Assembly: GCA_964588695.1 (NCBI GenBank)
Contig: CAZPQK010000009.1
Location: 86,356-150,355 of the forward strand
DNA length: 64,000 nucleotides
Reading direction: 5' to 3'
From: CAZPQK01 sp964588695
Lineage (GTDB): Bacteria; Krumholzibacteriota; Krumholzibacteriia; WVZY01; JAKEHA01
Below are positions 1 through 8,711 of this stretch, in pieces. The notes beneath the pieces are model-generated. The model did no database searches. It saw nothing but the letters and a program-made list of their open reading frames with translations, and was not told where the DNA came from. Each line of letters opens with the position of its first letter. The first letter of the stretch is position 1. Position numbers and translations under genes: made by a program.

Positions 1-1468
1 GCTCGGGAAACGTGACGCGGCGCCACGTGATCGGGTTTCGGTCGACTACGCGCTGGTACACTAGCAGGCCGGTGTCGTAGCCAAAAACTTGCTCGTAACG
101 CAACTCGCCGGCCACCATAGCCGAGTCCACCATTAGCGGCATCATCATCGGTCGTAGGGCTTGCACCGACGCTTGCCGCAGCGATAAAAATCGCGCGTTG
201 TTTTCCAGCAGGTAGTCCATTGTGGCTTCGTAGGAATCCGCAGGGTAAGAGATTCGTTCCGCCCCCGCGTAGAAAGCCAGGAATGGTTTACGGTCGGCGA
301 TTCTGTCTCCGGAATTCACATAATCGCGCAAGTAAAGACCAGCATCCTTCACGTCCAGCGGTCGCTCGTTAACCGGTCGTTTGATTTCGGAGCCCGAAAC
401 GACAAAGTTAATACCGATACCGGCAAGCAAGGCCCAAAGCCCGTACTCGCGACGTTGTGCGGGGAGTGCTTCCAGTCCGATCGCCGCATAAACAAATACA
501 AATGGCAAATATGGTAGTAGGAACCGTGTTGTTGTCACCACGGTAAACAGTGGTGCAACAACGAACGGCACCATCGCCACGATTAACACCGTCCTTCGCC
601 GGAACATTCCGTAGACCGCGAGTACTAGCGCGATAAAACCAACCAGTCGTCCCAGAGTGAATACCTCGAACGGAAGCTTTTGGGCGTACCATGTCGCGAC
701 TTTGAGCGGGTCGGGTGACCAATCTGCCATCGACCCTTCGGCCGCAAGTCCTAACTCCTCGGCGCGCTCGGCGGTAAGCTCGCGGTCTTGCCACAACTGC
801 GTGCCGCGGGCAAACGACTCTTTCTTGGGTAGTAGCACGACGTTTCCGGTACGCACGTAGAACACGGTCGAGTTGATTGCGAAAATCGCAACGAAAGGAA
901 TCAAAAAAGCAAGGAGGCGACCGGGCCGACGAAATCGAAAGACGCTAACGAACGCGACAATTGCCAGTACTTCCGGGCGGGTGATGGCGGCGACGCCAGC
1001 GGCCGCCCCTGCCCATGTATCCCGGCGAGCAGTCAGCAGCAGCAACGAGAGGACGACAAAACAGGCGTAGGTAATTTCCGAGAAAGTCGAAAACGATGTC
1101 CGTACAAACAAAGGCGCGAGTGCTAGCCCCGCCGCTGCCAAGAACGCGTACTGACGGGAAACAAAGCGTAACGCCAGTTGAAAGGTCAGCGCCAGGAGCG
1201 CCGCGCCGAACACAAAAGATACCAGTTGCGCGGCCAGTACGTCGTCGGGCACCAGCGGTACGAGTAGGGAAACAAAAAACGGATACCCAATTGGAAACGC
1301 CCCGTGCATCGGCCCGGTGCTCCAAAAGTGGCGCGCCTGATTAATGTAGGATACGCCGTCGTAGGAAACAAAGTCGTAGACGTTCCAAAACGGCGCGCGG
1401 GCGACGCACGAAAGCAACAGAAGCAGCGCGTAAATTAACCAGTTATTCTTGGGTAACCAGCGAAACAT
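1..1468 (-). CDS. Membrane glycosyltransferase, GT39/ArnT-like (partial, C-terminus off the left edge)
   Basis: A continuous minus-strand frame opens at the ATG at 1468 and runs off the left edge, giving 489 codons. The protein begins MFRWLPKNNWLIYALLLLL and is strongly hydrophobic, with about eight or more membrane segments. An acidic first loop after the first helix (FVSYDGVSYINQA) matches the place where GT39 and related polyprenyl-phosphate-sugar transferases carry their catalytic Asp. A Pro-Ile-Gly-Tyr-Pro segment follows (near residue 60), then repeated TM helices and a soluble C-terminal part. The family moves a sugar from a lipid-phosphate donor to an acceptor on the periplasmic side; donor and acceptor cannot be read here. 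It starts 10 bp after the methyltransferase stop, so the two are probably co-transcribed. No strong Shine-Dalgarno is seen. The family assignment is from fold pattern and loop motif only. Confidence 0.7.
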   Translation of the reverse strand, partial: MFRWLPKNNWLIYALLLLLSCVARAPFWNVYDFVSYDGVSYINQARHFWSTGPMHGAFPIGYPFFVSLLVPLVPDDVLAAQLVSFVFGAALLALTFQLALRFVSRQYAFLAAAGLALAPLFVRTSFSTFSEITYACFVVLSLLLLTARRDTWAGAAAGVAAITRPEVLAIVAFVSVFRFRRPGRLLAFLIPFVAIFAINSTVFYVRTGNVVLLPKKESFARGTQLWQDRELTAERAEELGLAAEGSMADWSPDPLKVATWYAQKLPFEVFTLGRLVGFIALVLAVYGMFRRRTVLIVAMVPFVVAPLFTVVTTTRFLLPYLPFVFVYAAIGLEALPAQRREYGLWALLAGIGINFVVSGSEIKRPVNERPLDVKDAGLYLRDYVNSGDRIADRKPFLAFYAGAERISYPADSYEATMDYLLENNARFLSLRQASVQALRPMMMPLMVDSAMVAGELRYEQVFGYDTGLLVYQRVVDRNPITWRRVTFPE

Positions 1469-1478
1469 GCTGCAGTCT

Positions 1479-2282
1479 TTAAGGCGTTGGTTTGTGCGCC
1501 CGCAGCGAATACATCAGAGGCATGTCGACGTTTCCGACGCGCGCACGGTGGTCGTCGGGGCCGACCGGCTGGGTGTAATCAAAACAATCGTAGGCGCTAA
1601 ACGGAAACTCGTGAAGAAACTCCACCCGCAGACCTGCATTGCACACCGCCGAAACCACGTCGCCGAGGGTGTGGTTCCATTCGAACGCGGTGTTGTCCAC
1701 GTCGGCGTCCCGGTCTGCGTAAGTCCCGGTGTCTTCGAACTTGTCCGGTGCAGCTTTGTGAAAGTAGTCGTACCCGAACGGAGTGCCGTCGTCGGCCATT
1801 GCGTGGGCAATGGGGTGAAATTCAACCAGGTATAGAATGCCGCCGGGTCGCAAGTGTTCGGCGGCGATGCGTGCCCAACGATCTATGTCGTCCAGCCAGC
1901 ACAACGCACCGTAGGACGTAAACACGATGTCAAAGGTTTCGCTGATACATTCCGGCACTGCGAATACTTCGCAACACTCAAAGCGTGCAGGAATTTTTAG
2001 TTCCGCGGCGAGTTCTTTCGCTGTGGAGATGGCGACCGGCGAGATATCAATGCCAGTTACCGAGGCTCCCGCTCGCGCCCACGATAGCGTGTCGAGTCCA
2101 AAGTGACACTGCAAATGCAGCAGCGACTTTCCGCCGACGTTCCCTAGTTCCGCAAGTTCGATCGGCTTTAGCGAAGTTTTTCCCTCGCGGAAACCGGGAA
2201 CGTCATAGAAGTCGGAATCGCGATGGACGGCCGCCAGCCGATCCCACAAATCACGGTTACTATCGCGGAATTGGGCATCCAT
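1479..2282 (-). CDS. Class I SAM-dependent methyltransferase
   Basis: 267 aa. The Rossmann-type methyltransferase core is clear: motif I is LLHLQCHFGLDTLSWA near residue 53, the acidic end of strand 2 is VTGIDISP, and FDIVFTSYGALCWLDD and LRPGGILYLVEF are motifs IV and V. The C-terminal part, with DYFH and FEWNHTLGDVV, is typical of small-molecule methyltransferases of the Methyltransf_11/25 type. The substrate cannot be deduced. The ATG lies 3 bp after the S9 peptidase stop, and the GT39-like gene follows 10 bp downstream, so this is the third gene of a four-gene minus-strand run beginning with ferritin. It is full length and intact. Confidence 0.8.
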   Translation of the reverse strand: MDAQFRDSNRDLWDRLAAVHRDSDFYDVPGFREGKTSLKPIELAELGNVGGKSLLHLQCHFGLDTLSWARAGASVTGIDISPVAISTAKELAAELKIPARFECCEVFAVPECISETFDIVFTSYGALCWLDDIDRWARIAAEHLRPGGILYLVEFHPIAHAMADDGTPFGYDYFHKAAPDKFEDTGTYADRDADVDNTAFEWNHTLGDVVSAVCNAGLRVEFLHEFPFSAYDCFDYTQPVGPDDHRARVGNVDMPLMYSLRAHKPTP

Positions 2283-2285
2283 GCG

Positions 2286-4340
2286 CTACGGAACCAGCTT
2301 CTCGTCTTCTAAATACTTGTCCAACCACTCGTGCACATTGCGCCACCAAATGCCGCGATTCTGCGGTTTTAGAATCCAATGACCCTCGTCGGGAAACACG
2401 ACGAGTTTGGCGTCGATACCTTGACGGCGATGTGCGGTGAAAGCCTGACGGCCCTCCGCCAGGGGCACGCGAAAGTCCATCGCGCCGTGAAGAATCAGCA
2501 TTGGTGTTTTGAAGTTAGCGGCGTATTTGTGGGGCGACCACTTGCTGTAGTCTTCGGTGCCCTTCCAATACGGGCCGCCAAACTCCCACTCAGGAAACCA
2601 CAGTTCTTCGGTGGTGCCGTAAAAGCTTTCCAGGTTGAATACCCCGGCGTGGTTGACCAGCGTCTTGAAACGATCGGTGTGTCCGGCAAACCAACCCATC
2701 ATATAGCCACCGTACGATCCACCCGCCGACGCGACGTTGTCGGCGTCAATAAAGTCATACTCGTCGAGAACAAAGTCGAGCCCTGCCATCAGGTCTTCGT
2801 AAACTTTGCCGCCCCAGTCGCGGGTGATCTCGTCGGTAAACTGCTGCCCGTACCCGGAACTGCCACGCGGATTAACCATCGCCACCACGTAGCCCGGTGC
2901 TGCCCACATTTGAAAGTTCCAGCGCGGGTGAAAGGTGTCGCGCCACGCGCCCTGCGGACCGCCATGAACCAGGTAAACCATCGGGTACTTCTTGCCCGGC
3001 TGAAATCCGGGAGGTTTGAGCAGAAATCCGTGCACCGGATCGCCTTCGGCGCCGGTAAACGTAAACGATTCGAGCGGATTCATCTCCAGATCGGTCAGTT
3101 TGTCGGTGTTGACGAACGACACCTGGCGGATGCCCTTGCCGGAGCGGTCGGCGGTATACACCTCAGAAGGAGAAACTGCGCTTTGTTGCAGAAACGCGAG
3201 TCGCTTGCCGTCGGGCGATACGCGCAATGAAGAAACAAACTGGCGGTTGGTCAGCCTGGAGGCGCTACCGTCGCTCGCGTCTACTCTGAACAGCGAGTTA
3301 TAGCCCGCGTCGTTGCAAGTGACAAATAAGGACTTGCTGTCGGTTGACCAGGCAATGCTTCCGATCGACCGATCGAACTTGTCCGCAATGTCGCCGCCAA
3401 CATCGACATGCTTTTTACCGCGGCGGTCGTAGAGTTTAAGCCGATATTCGTCAGCTTCGAACCCCGCGCGAGTCATGGCGCGGTAAGCAATGTAGCGACC
3501 GTCCGGCGAATATACCGGGTGGTTGTCGTTGGCCGGGTTGTCGGTGATGCGCGTCCACCGCCCGCCGGAAATTGGCAAAGTGTACAGGTCGTTGTTGATG
3601 CTTACCGCCATGTCATCATCGACATTCACGGTGACGCAAATTTCCTTGCCGTCTGGGGAAACAGCGACGTCGTGCGCGCTGCCCAATGCGACGGTCGGAA
3701 CCTCATAAGTGTAGGGCGTTAAGTCGCGAGCGGTTCCGCCATTCACGCCAACGATCATTAGATGCGAACGGCGTTCGTCGCGCCAGTGGTCCCAATGCTG
3801 ATAAAAAAGATCGGCGTACTCCCGGACACCGGTCTTGGTGTCTTTGAGTTCTTTTAGACGCTGTTCGTTACACTCGTCGTCGCTACAATCGGGATACACT
3901 CGAGAACGGAACACAATGTTGCCTCCGTCGGGCGTCCACATGGGCGACGATGCGCCGGTCGACAGTTCGGTTAGCTGTTTGGCTTCTCCTCCGGAGGTCG
4001 ACAAGAGCCAGATTTGTGACTTTCCCGAGCGGGAAGACGTAAACGCTATCCACTGCCCGTCGGGCGAGAACCGCGGCTGGTTGTCGCGCCCTTCGCGTCG
4101 GGTCAGGCGGCGGGCTTCGCCACCGCCGGCGGGGACCAGATAAATGTCGCTGTTGCTGGTGTTATCTTTGTGGTCGGCCCAGGTGACGACGTATGCCAGC
4201 CACTTTCCATCGGGAGAGAACTGCGGGTCCGAAACCTGGCCAAGGTTGACAAGGTCGTCGAACGAAATTGGCCGGGCGCTAGCACTCTGCCAACCGGCGA
4301 ACGTGACGGCCATTGCGATAACAAATGCTAAGCGGCGCAT
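2286..4340 (-). CDS. Secreted S9-family (prolyl oligopeptidase-type) serine peptidase
   Basis: 684 aa with a signal peptide (MRRLAFVIAMAVTFAGWQSASA). Residues about 25-410 form a beta-propeller built from PD40/TolB-like repeats (FSPDGKWLAY, FSPDGQWIAF, YSPDGRYIAY, VSPDGKRLAF). Residues 430-680 are an alpha/beta-hydrolase domain with the nucleophile elbow GGSYGGYM (Ser542), Asp622 in AMDFRVPL and His654 in DEGHWI. This is the dipeptidyl/acylaminoacyl peptidase pattern, so it probably degrades oligopeptides in the periplasm. GGAGG lies about 7 nt before the ATG and the ferritin stop is only 14 bp upstream. Length and triad are normal for the family. Confidence 0.92.
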   Translation of the reverse strand: MRRLAFVIAMAVTFAGWQSASARPISFDDLVNLGQVSDPQFSPDGKWLAYVVTWADHKDNTSNSDIYLVPAGGGEARRLTRREGRDNQPRFSPDGQWIAFTSSRSGKSQIWLLSTSGGEAKQLTELSTGASSPMWTPDGGNIVFRSRVYPDCSDDECNEQRLKELKDTKTGVREYADLFYQHWDHWRDERRSHLMIVGVNGGTARDLTPYTYEVPTVALGSAHDVAVSPDGKEICVTVNVDDDMAVSINNDLYTLPISGGRWTRITDNPANDNHPVYSPDGRYIAYRAMTRAGFEADEYRLKLYDRRGKKHVDVGGDIADKFDRSIGSIAWSTDSKSLFVTCNDAGYNSLFRVDASDGSASRLTNRQFVSSLRVSPDGKRLAFLQQSAVSPSEVYTADRSGKGIRQVSFVNTDKLTDLEMNPLESFTFTGAEGDPVHGFLLKPPGFQPGKKYPMVYLVHGGPQGAWRDTFHPRWNFQMWAAPGYVVAMVNPRGSSGYGQQFTDEITRDWGGKVYEDLMAGLDFVLDEYDFIDADNVASAGGSYGGYMMGWFAGHTDRFKTLVNHAGVFNLESFYGTTEELWFPEWEFGGPYWKGTEDYSKWSPHKYAANFKTPMLILHGAMDFRVPLAEGRQAFTAHRRQGIDAKLVVFPDEGHWILKPQNRGIWWRNVHEWLDKYLEDEKLVP

Positions 4341-4354
4341 CGATAACCTCCGGG

Positions 4355-4867
4355 TTACTTGCCGTCTTCTTCGGGTTCGGGGACTCTTTGTCCAAGTTCG
4401 CGGTCCAGAATCAACATGGCGCTTGGTTCATCGCCGGCCATTTTTACTTTATCGACCAGGTCCATGGCGGAGGCTTCCTCTTCGACTTGCTCTTCGACAA
4501 ACCACTGCAGAATCACCCGGGTCGCGTGATCGTTCTCTTTGATGGCGAGATCCATAATGTGATTGATCTGCTTGGTGTTGTCGACTTCGGCTTTATACGC
4601 TGCCTGAACCGCTGCCGAAGCATTCTTAAAGGTAGCCGGGGGAGCGTCGATGCTTCCCAGTGTCGGGCGCGAACCCCGATCAAGCACATAGTCGAACAAG
4701 CGGCGGGCGTGCAGAAGTTCTTCGCGTCGTTGCAACGACATCCAATGAGAAAATCCGTTTAGTGCGGAGTCGGAAAAGTAGCCAGCCATAGACATATACA
4801 GGTGCGCCGAATACAGTTCTTTATTGATCTGATCGTTCAGCGCCTTCAGCATGGGTTTGCTTAGCAT
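4355..4867 (-). CDS. ftnA: Bacterial non-haem ferritin
   Basis: 170 aa, the usual FtnA length. All ferroxidase-centre ligands are where E. coli FtnA has them: Glu17, Glu50, His53, Glu94, Gln127 and Glu130. The motifs are NKELYSAHLYMSMA, REELLHA and EEQVEEE. The protein should oxidise Fe(II) and store iron as a 24-mer cage in the cytoplasm. A strong AGGAGG precedes the ATG. It is first in a run with the S9 peptidase, methyltransferase and GT39-like gene, with gaps of 14, 3 and 10 bp, although these jobs look unrelated. The 90-bp gap to the divergent LmbE gene should hold its promoter; I do not see a clear Fur box. Confidence 0.95.
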   Translation of the reverse strand: MLSKPMLKALNDQINKELYSAHLYMSMAGYFSDSALNGFSHWMSLQRREELLHARRLFDYVLDRGSRPTLGSIDAPPATFKNASAAVQAAYKAEVDNTKQINHIMDLAIKENDHATRVILQWFVEEQVEEEASAMDLVDKVKMAGDEPSAMLILDRELGQRVPEPEEDGK

Positions 4868-4956
4868 TGGGTCCTCCTGATGCGTGACGGCAGTTTCACT
4901 AATCTGGCTATATTAGCCACAAAAAGGCCTAGGGTCCAGTCCCCGGAGAAGAACGT

Positions 4957-5697
4957 TTGCCCTCCCAACAACGCCTGCTTGCCGTTTTCGCTCACCCCGA
5001 CGACGAATGCTACGGTCCGGGCGGCACAATCGCGTCTCTCGCGTTGCGCGGGGTGGACATTTACATTTTGATGTTCACTTGTGGCGACGCGGGGTCGTTG
5101 GGTGTGTCCAAGACCCTACCCGGGGATGAACTATGTCGGCGCCGGACCATCGAAATGCAGCGAGCCTGTGACGCACTGGGCGTTCGGTCGCACCGGATGC
5201 TTGGCGTTCCCGACAAGGGAGTCGGCGATGTTGATCGCGAATGGGCGATCGGCGAGATCCTGGCCGACATCGCGCGGTTCACTCCCCAGGTGGTGCTAAC
5301 GTTTCACCACCGCGGCGTGTCCAGCCATCCCGACCACATCGCCGTTGCTTCGTACCTTGACGAAGCCTTCGCGCGATCGGGAGCTGGCGGCCCGCAAAAA
5401 TACTACGAGTGGGCGATCCCGGAGAAACTCTCGATGCTTTACCAGCGCCCCAACCTGGCTGCAGTTGCCGACGATGAGATTACCGCGGTTGTTCCCGTTG
5501 ACGACGAAGCGATGGATGCGAAGCTGGCGGCAATTCGTAGTCACGAAACCCAGATAGAGTTCTTTAATTCGTTGAACGCGGCGTTCGACTACCGTACGGT
5601 TGCCAGGCCGGAGTATTTTGTTTTGCGCCGAACTCGGCTTGCGCGACCCGACCGCGTAGAGGACGACTTCTTCGCCGACATTGGAGAAACCAAATGA
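4957..5697 (+). CDS. LmbE/PIG-L family N-deacetylase
   Basis: 246 aa from a TTG start with GGAG about 8 nt upstream. The N-terminus carries the zinc motif AHPDDE (His13, Asp16) and a second ligand in SSHPDH, which define the PIG-L/LmbE fold. Family members hydrolyse N-acetyl groups from sugars or sugar conjugates such as GlcNAc-inositol, GlcNAc-malate or chitooligosaccharides; the actual substrate is unknown. BshB-type bacillithiol deacetylases belong here, and a bacilliredoxin is encoded at 21324, but I see no BshA or BshC, so a bacillithiol role is only a possibility. The stop overlaps the next start by 4 bp (ATGA). Confidence 0.85.
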   Translation: MPSQQRLLAVFAHPDDECYGPGGTIASLALRGVDIYILMFTCGDAGSLGVSKTLPGDELCRRRTIEMQRACDALGVRSHRMLGVPDKGVGDVDREWAIGEILADIARFTPQVVLTFHHRGVSSHPDHIAVASYLDEAFARSGAGGPQKYYEWAIPEKLSMLYQRPNLAAVADDEITAVVPVDDEAMDAKLAAIRSHETQIEFFNSLNAAFDYRTVARPEYFVLRRTRLARPDRVEDDFFADIGETK

Positions 5698-6167
5698 TCT
5701 GGTATGGTGAAGTCATGTTGGCACCCGTGGTGGCATCCGCCGCTGCCGGCCTGGACTTGTGGGCACGATTCGGACTAACTCACCCGGCGTGGGTTCACTT
5801 TCCGGTTGCGTTGCTACTAACCGCGTTCCTGGCCGAGATGCTGTATGTTTGGCGACGTTGGCCGGGGTACGGCGAAGCAGCGCGCGTCATGCTACACGTC
5901 GCTGCCGCGACCGCCGCGTTCGCCGCGGTGGCCGGGTTTGCTGCCGCCACCGGCCAAACCTGGAGCGATGAACTGATCGAAGTATTTGCGATTCATCGTA
6001 TTGCGGGCATCGTGGTTCCGGTGTTGGCTCTGTTGGCGGCCGGCCTGGGAGAGAGTTCGCGACGTACCGGTCAGATCTGGGAGTTGTGGCTTTACCGATT
6101 CATTCTGTTTTTGGCCGCCGCCGCGGCCGCAGTGTCGGGTTGGGGCGGAGGATTACTTGCGCATTAG
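5694..6167 (+). CDS. DUF2231-like small membrane protein
   Basis: 157 aa with four predicted membrane segments. The stretch LTHPAWVHFPVALL matches the His-containing HP-x-x-VHFPxAL signature that I associate with DUF2231 membrane proteins, and a second His lies in FAIHRIAG before helix 3. Both histidines near membrane borders could bind metal or haem, but no function is established. The ATG overlaps the LmbE stop (ATGA); a second in-frame ATG at 5715 is possible. It sits between the deacetylase and the M20 peptidase in an apparent operon. Confidence 0.7.
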   Translation: MIWYGEVMLAPVVASAAAGLDLWARFGLTHPAWVHFPVALLLTAFLAEMLYVWRRWPGYGEAARVMLHVAAATAAFAAVAGFAAATGQTWSDELIEVFAIHRIAGIVVPVLALLAAGLGESSRRTGQIWELWLYRFILFLAAAAAAVSGWGGGLLAH

Positions 6168-6188
6168 CATTCACACATAAAGGAAAAC

Positions 6189-7433
6189 ATGGACAAGCAA
6201 GCCTTACAAACTGTGCTCGCCAGGATTGACGGCTACCGTGATCACGCCGTGTGGTTGGAAACCGAGCTTACCGCGTTGCCCGCCTTGGGGCCGGACGCAG
6301 ACGGCGATGGCGAAATCGAAAAAGCGAAGTTTCTTAAAAAGTATCTCGAAGATCTGGAGTTCAAGGTCGACCAATACGATGCGCCCGACAAGCGCGTTCC
6401 TTGCGGGTATCGTCCCAACCTGGTCGCGATGTTGGAGGGCAAGCGCAAGGGGCCCGTGGTGTGGATCATGACCCACACCGACGTGGTTCCGCCCGGAGAT
6501 ATGGGGCTGTGGACTGGCGATCCGTGGAAAGTTCGGGTAAAGGGCGACCGCGTCATCGGGCGTGGTGTCGAAGACAACCAGGGCGGAATGGTTTCGTCGC
6601 TGCTAACCGTAAAGGCGTTTCGCGAAGCGGGCGTGACCCCGGAACTTCCGATCGGGATCGTTCTGGTCGCTGACGAGGAAACCGGCAGCAAGTACGGCTT
6701 GGATTGGATGCTGAGACATCACGGCAAGCTGTTCAAGAAGTCCGATATCATCATTATTCCCGATTCCGGTAATCCCAAGGGGACCGAAATTGAAGTGGCG
6801 GAGAAAAGCATTTTTTGGGTTCGCGTGCAGACCACCGGCAAGCAAACCCATGGTTCCACTCCCGAGCGGGGTATCAACGCTGCCAAAGCGGCGTCATATC
6901 TGGCTACGCGAATGGAAACGCTCTACCATCACTTCCGCAAGCGCGACGAGTTGTTTGAGCCGCCCATTTCTACGTTTGAGTTGACCAAACGCGAAGCGAA
7001 CGTGGGTAACGTCAACACCATTCCCGGCGAAGACGTAATGTACTTTGACTGCCGGGTTCTGCCCAGTTACAAGCTCAAGGACGTGGAAAAGAAGATCCGC
7101 GAGTTTGTGCGCGAAACTCAACAAAAGTACAAAGTCAAAATCGCGCTAGAATTTCCGCAGACCGAGGTAGCGGCGCCGCCGACTCCGGAGGACGCGCCGG
7201 TTGTCACCATGATCACGCGCGCGGTCAAGCAGTTGCGTCGGCGAACTCCTAAGGCGATTGGTATTGGCGGCGGCACCGTCGCCAAGTTCTTTCGCGAGGC
7301 GGGATTTCCTTGCGCGGTGTGGGCGACGATGGACGAGAGGGCCCATACGCCCGATGAATACGCCGTGGTTCCGTACCTGCTGGATGACGCCAAGGTGTTC
7401 GCCCACGTCGCTATGCAAGATCCCGAAGCATAG
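6189..7433 (+). CDS. M20-family metallopeptidase (ArgE/DapE/carnosinase-like)
   Basis: 414 aa; AAAGGA precedes the ATG. Di-zinc M20 ligands are visible: His96 and Asp98 in MTHTDVVPPGD, the bridging Asp129 in RGVEDNQGG, the catalytic Glu pair 163/164 in ADEETGS, and the late His in DERAHTPDEY. The dimerisation domain (about residues 200-320) includes KQTHGSTPERG. The protein belongs to the peptidase/deacylase branch that includes ArgE, DapE and dipeptidases; the M20A 'DEETGSKYGLDWML' layout is common in archaeal-type DapE/ArgE homologues. It is probably a cytoplasmic dipeptidase or N-acyl amino acid hydrolase. A terminator follows at 7469. Confidence 0.85.
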   Translation: MDKQALQTVLARIDGYRDHAVWLETELTALPALGPDADGDGEIEKAKFLKKYLEDLEFKVDQYDAPDKRVPCGYRPNLVAMLEGKRKGPVVWIMTHTDVVPPGDMGLWTGDPWKVRVKGDRVIGRGVEDNQGGMVSSLLTVKAFREAGVTPELPIGIVLVADEETGSKYGLDWMLRHHGKLFKKSDIIIIPDSGNPKGTEIEVAEKSIFWVRVQTTGKQTHGSTPERGINAAKAASYLATRMETLYHHFRKRDELFEPPISTFELTKREANVGNVNTIPGEDVMYFDCRVLPSYKLKDVEKKIREFVRETQQKYKVKIALEFPQTEVAAPPTPEDAPVVTMITRAVKQLRRRTPKAIGIGGGTVAKFFREAGFPCAVWATMDERAHTPDEYAVVPYLLDDAKVFAHVAMQDPEA

Positions 7434-7468
7434 GGGTCGACAGCAATATTCGTTTACGGTATGGTTAG

Positions 7469-7504
7469 CACCCCGCCGGCCACGGGTCGGCGGGGGTGTT
7501 ATTT
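7469..7504 (+). terminator. Rho-independent terminator after the M20 peptidase gene
   Basis: CACCCCGCCG pairs with CGGCGGGGGTG (one bulged G) around a short loop, followed by TTATTT. It lies 36 bp after the M20 stop and closes the LmbE-DUF2231-M20 operon. Confidence 0.75.
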
Positions 7505-7689
7505 CTGCTAGTTCCAGCCAGAGATCCCGACGGGGGAGTGGGGTAGGAGGAGCGGGTGTCGATCGTTCGTAACCCACGTTCGTGTCGTAGTCAGTAGCCG
7601 CTTGCGGCTTTTTGGGTTGTTATTATTTACTGTTTACTGTACGTTGTAGAGGTACGGCCTCCCCAAGCTACTCTATGAAAGAGGTGTCT
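7505..7689 (+). promoter_or_regulatory. Leader of the XRE-IIA gene with tandem TTTACTG heptamers
   Basis: No gene is visible here. A second small hairpin (AGCCG-CTTG-CGGCT then T5, 7596-7613) may be another terminator. After it, the heptamer TTTACTG occurs twice back to back at 7626-7639, 50 bp before the regulator's ATG. A promoter and an autoregulatory operator would be expected here, but the assignment is inference. Confidence 0.35.
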
Positions 7690-8559
7690 ATGCAAGGTAT
7701 TGCTTTCGGTCCGACCATTCGGCTTTTGCGCCAGGCGAAGGGTATCAGTTTGCGACAAATGGCTCGCCAACTGGGCGTTTCCCCGGCTTTTCTTAGTCAG
7801 ATTGAGGCAGGACGCCAGCACAAGATTCCCAAGGCTCGCATTGTTCAGGTCGCTGAAATGTTGGGTGTGTCGGAAGGCTATCTACTTGGCACCGCCAAGC
7901 AGCTCCATCCCAACGTAATCAAGTTTCTCAGCGAGACGCCCGAGGCCGCGGAATTCGTGACCACGGCCATGAAGGCGGGTATGACCGCGGAGGACTTCAA
8001 GTCGCTCGGCGCCGCACTGCTTGATGGCAAAATTAAAGCGGTCAGCAAGAAGGTAAAGGCCGCGCCGAAGAAGAAAAACGGCAAAGCCCCGCTGGAAGTG
8101 GCTGACTTTCTTGACCCGACGCTCTGCGCGACAGGTGTTGGCGTTCAAAACAAGGAGCGCCTGTTCAATCGCTTTGTCAAATTGGTGAACAAAAAACACC
8201 CGCGGGTTTCGGTGGAAGAACTTATGGAGCGACTGGAGAAGCGCGAACGCCAATCTCCCACTAACGTGGGCGGTGGCGTCGCCATTCCTCACGCGTTCGT
8301 TCCTGGTATCGAACAACCGGCGATTGGCGCGTTTCAATTGAAGCGCGGTATTCCCTACGGCGAAGAGAAGGAAGATCGGGTTAAAACCGTCTTCTTTCTG
8401 GTCGGCAACGAGAACGATCCCAGCTCGCACCTGCCGCTGCTGGCTCGTATCGCTCGGCTGTGTTCGACGCCCGAGTTTCTGGACGTTCTTGCCAGGTGCA
8501 AGACCAATCGCGACATGTATAAGACCATCTCCAACTGGGACCGGCGTATCACCGCCTAA
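7690..8559 (+). CDS. XRE-type transcription regulator fused to a PTS EIIA (PtsN-like) domain
   Basis: 289 aa from the ATG at 7690, chosen because AAAGAGG lies 7 nt upstream; an in-frame TTG at 7612 would add a non-conserved tail. Residues 8-62 are a helix-turn-helix of the XRE/Cro type (ISLRQMARQLGVSPAFLSQIEAG). A middle helical part and a Lys-rich linker (115-132) lead to residues 137-285. That region resembles EIIA-fructose/nitrogen-PTS domains, with GGGVAIPHAF placing a histidine (His201) where PtsN is phosphorylated. DNA binding is therefore probably controlled by phosphorylation or by binding a PTS-like partner. No PTS EI or HPr gene is in the window. Flanking terminators make it a single-gene transcript. 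Confidence 0.85.
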   Translation: MQGIAFGPTIRLLRQAKGISLRQMARQLGVSPAFLSQIEAGRQHKIPKARIVQVAEMLGVSEGYLLGTAKQLHPNVIKFLSETPEAAEFVTTAMKAGMTAEDFKSLGAALLDGKIKAVSKKVKAAPKKKNGKAPLEVADFLDPTLCATGVGVQNKERLFNRFVKLVNKKHPRVSVEELMERLEKRERQSPTNVGGGVAIPHAFVPGIEQPAIGAFQLKRGIPYGEEKEDRVKTVFFLVGNENDPSSHLPLLARIARLCSTPEFLDVLARCKTNRDMYKTISNWDRRITA

Positions 8560-8580
8560 GGGTTGGGGCATCGGCTGGCT

Positions 8581-8614
8581 AAGGGGTTCGGGATTCGTTC
8601 CGGACCCCTTTTCT
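8581..8614 (+). terminator. Rho-independent terminator after the XRE-IIA gene
   Basis: AAGGGGTTCGGGA and TTCCGGACCCCTT form a near-perfect stem around a TTCG-type loop, followed by TTTCTT. It begins 21 bp after the stop codon and separates the regulator from the polysaccharide locus. Confidence 0.85.
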
Positions 8615-8711
8615 TAGCTCGAGTTTTCGCCCATTGATTCCGCGCCGCCAAGTCTGATATCCTTTTCTGTGACAAGCAGTTGCCCCGTTTTGTACTTCTA
8701 GAGGCCCCCCT

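Noticed and set aside
2379..3230. A 283-aa plus-strand frame opposite the S9 peptidase
   Set aside because: Mirror frame of a well-supported peptidase gene with catalytic motifs. No domain is visible in it.
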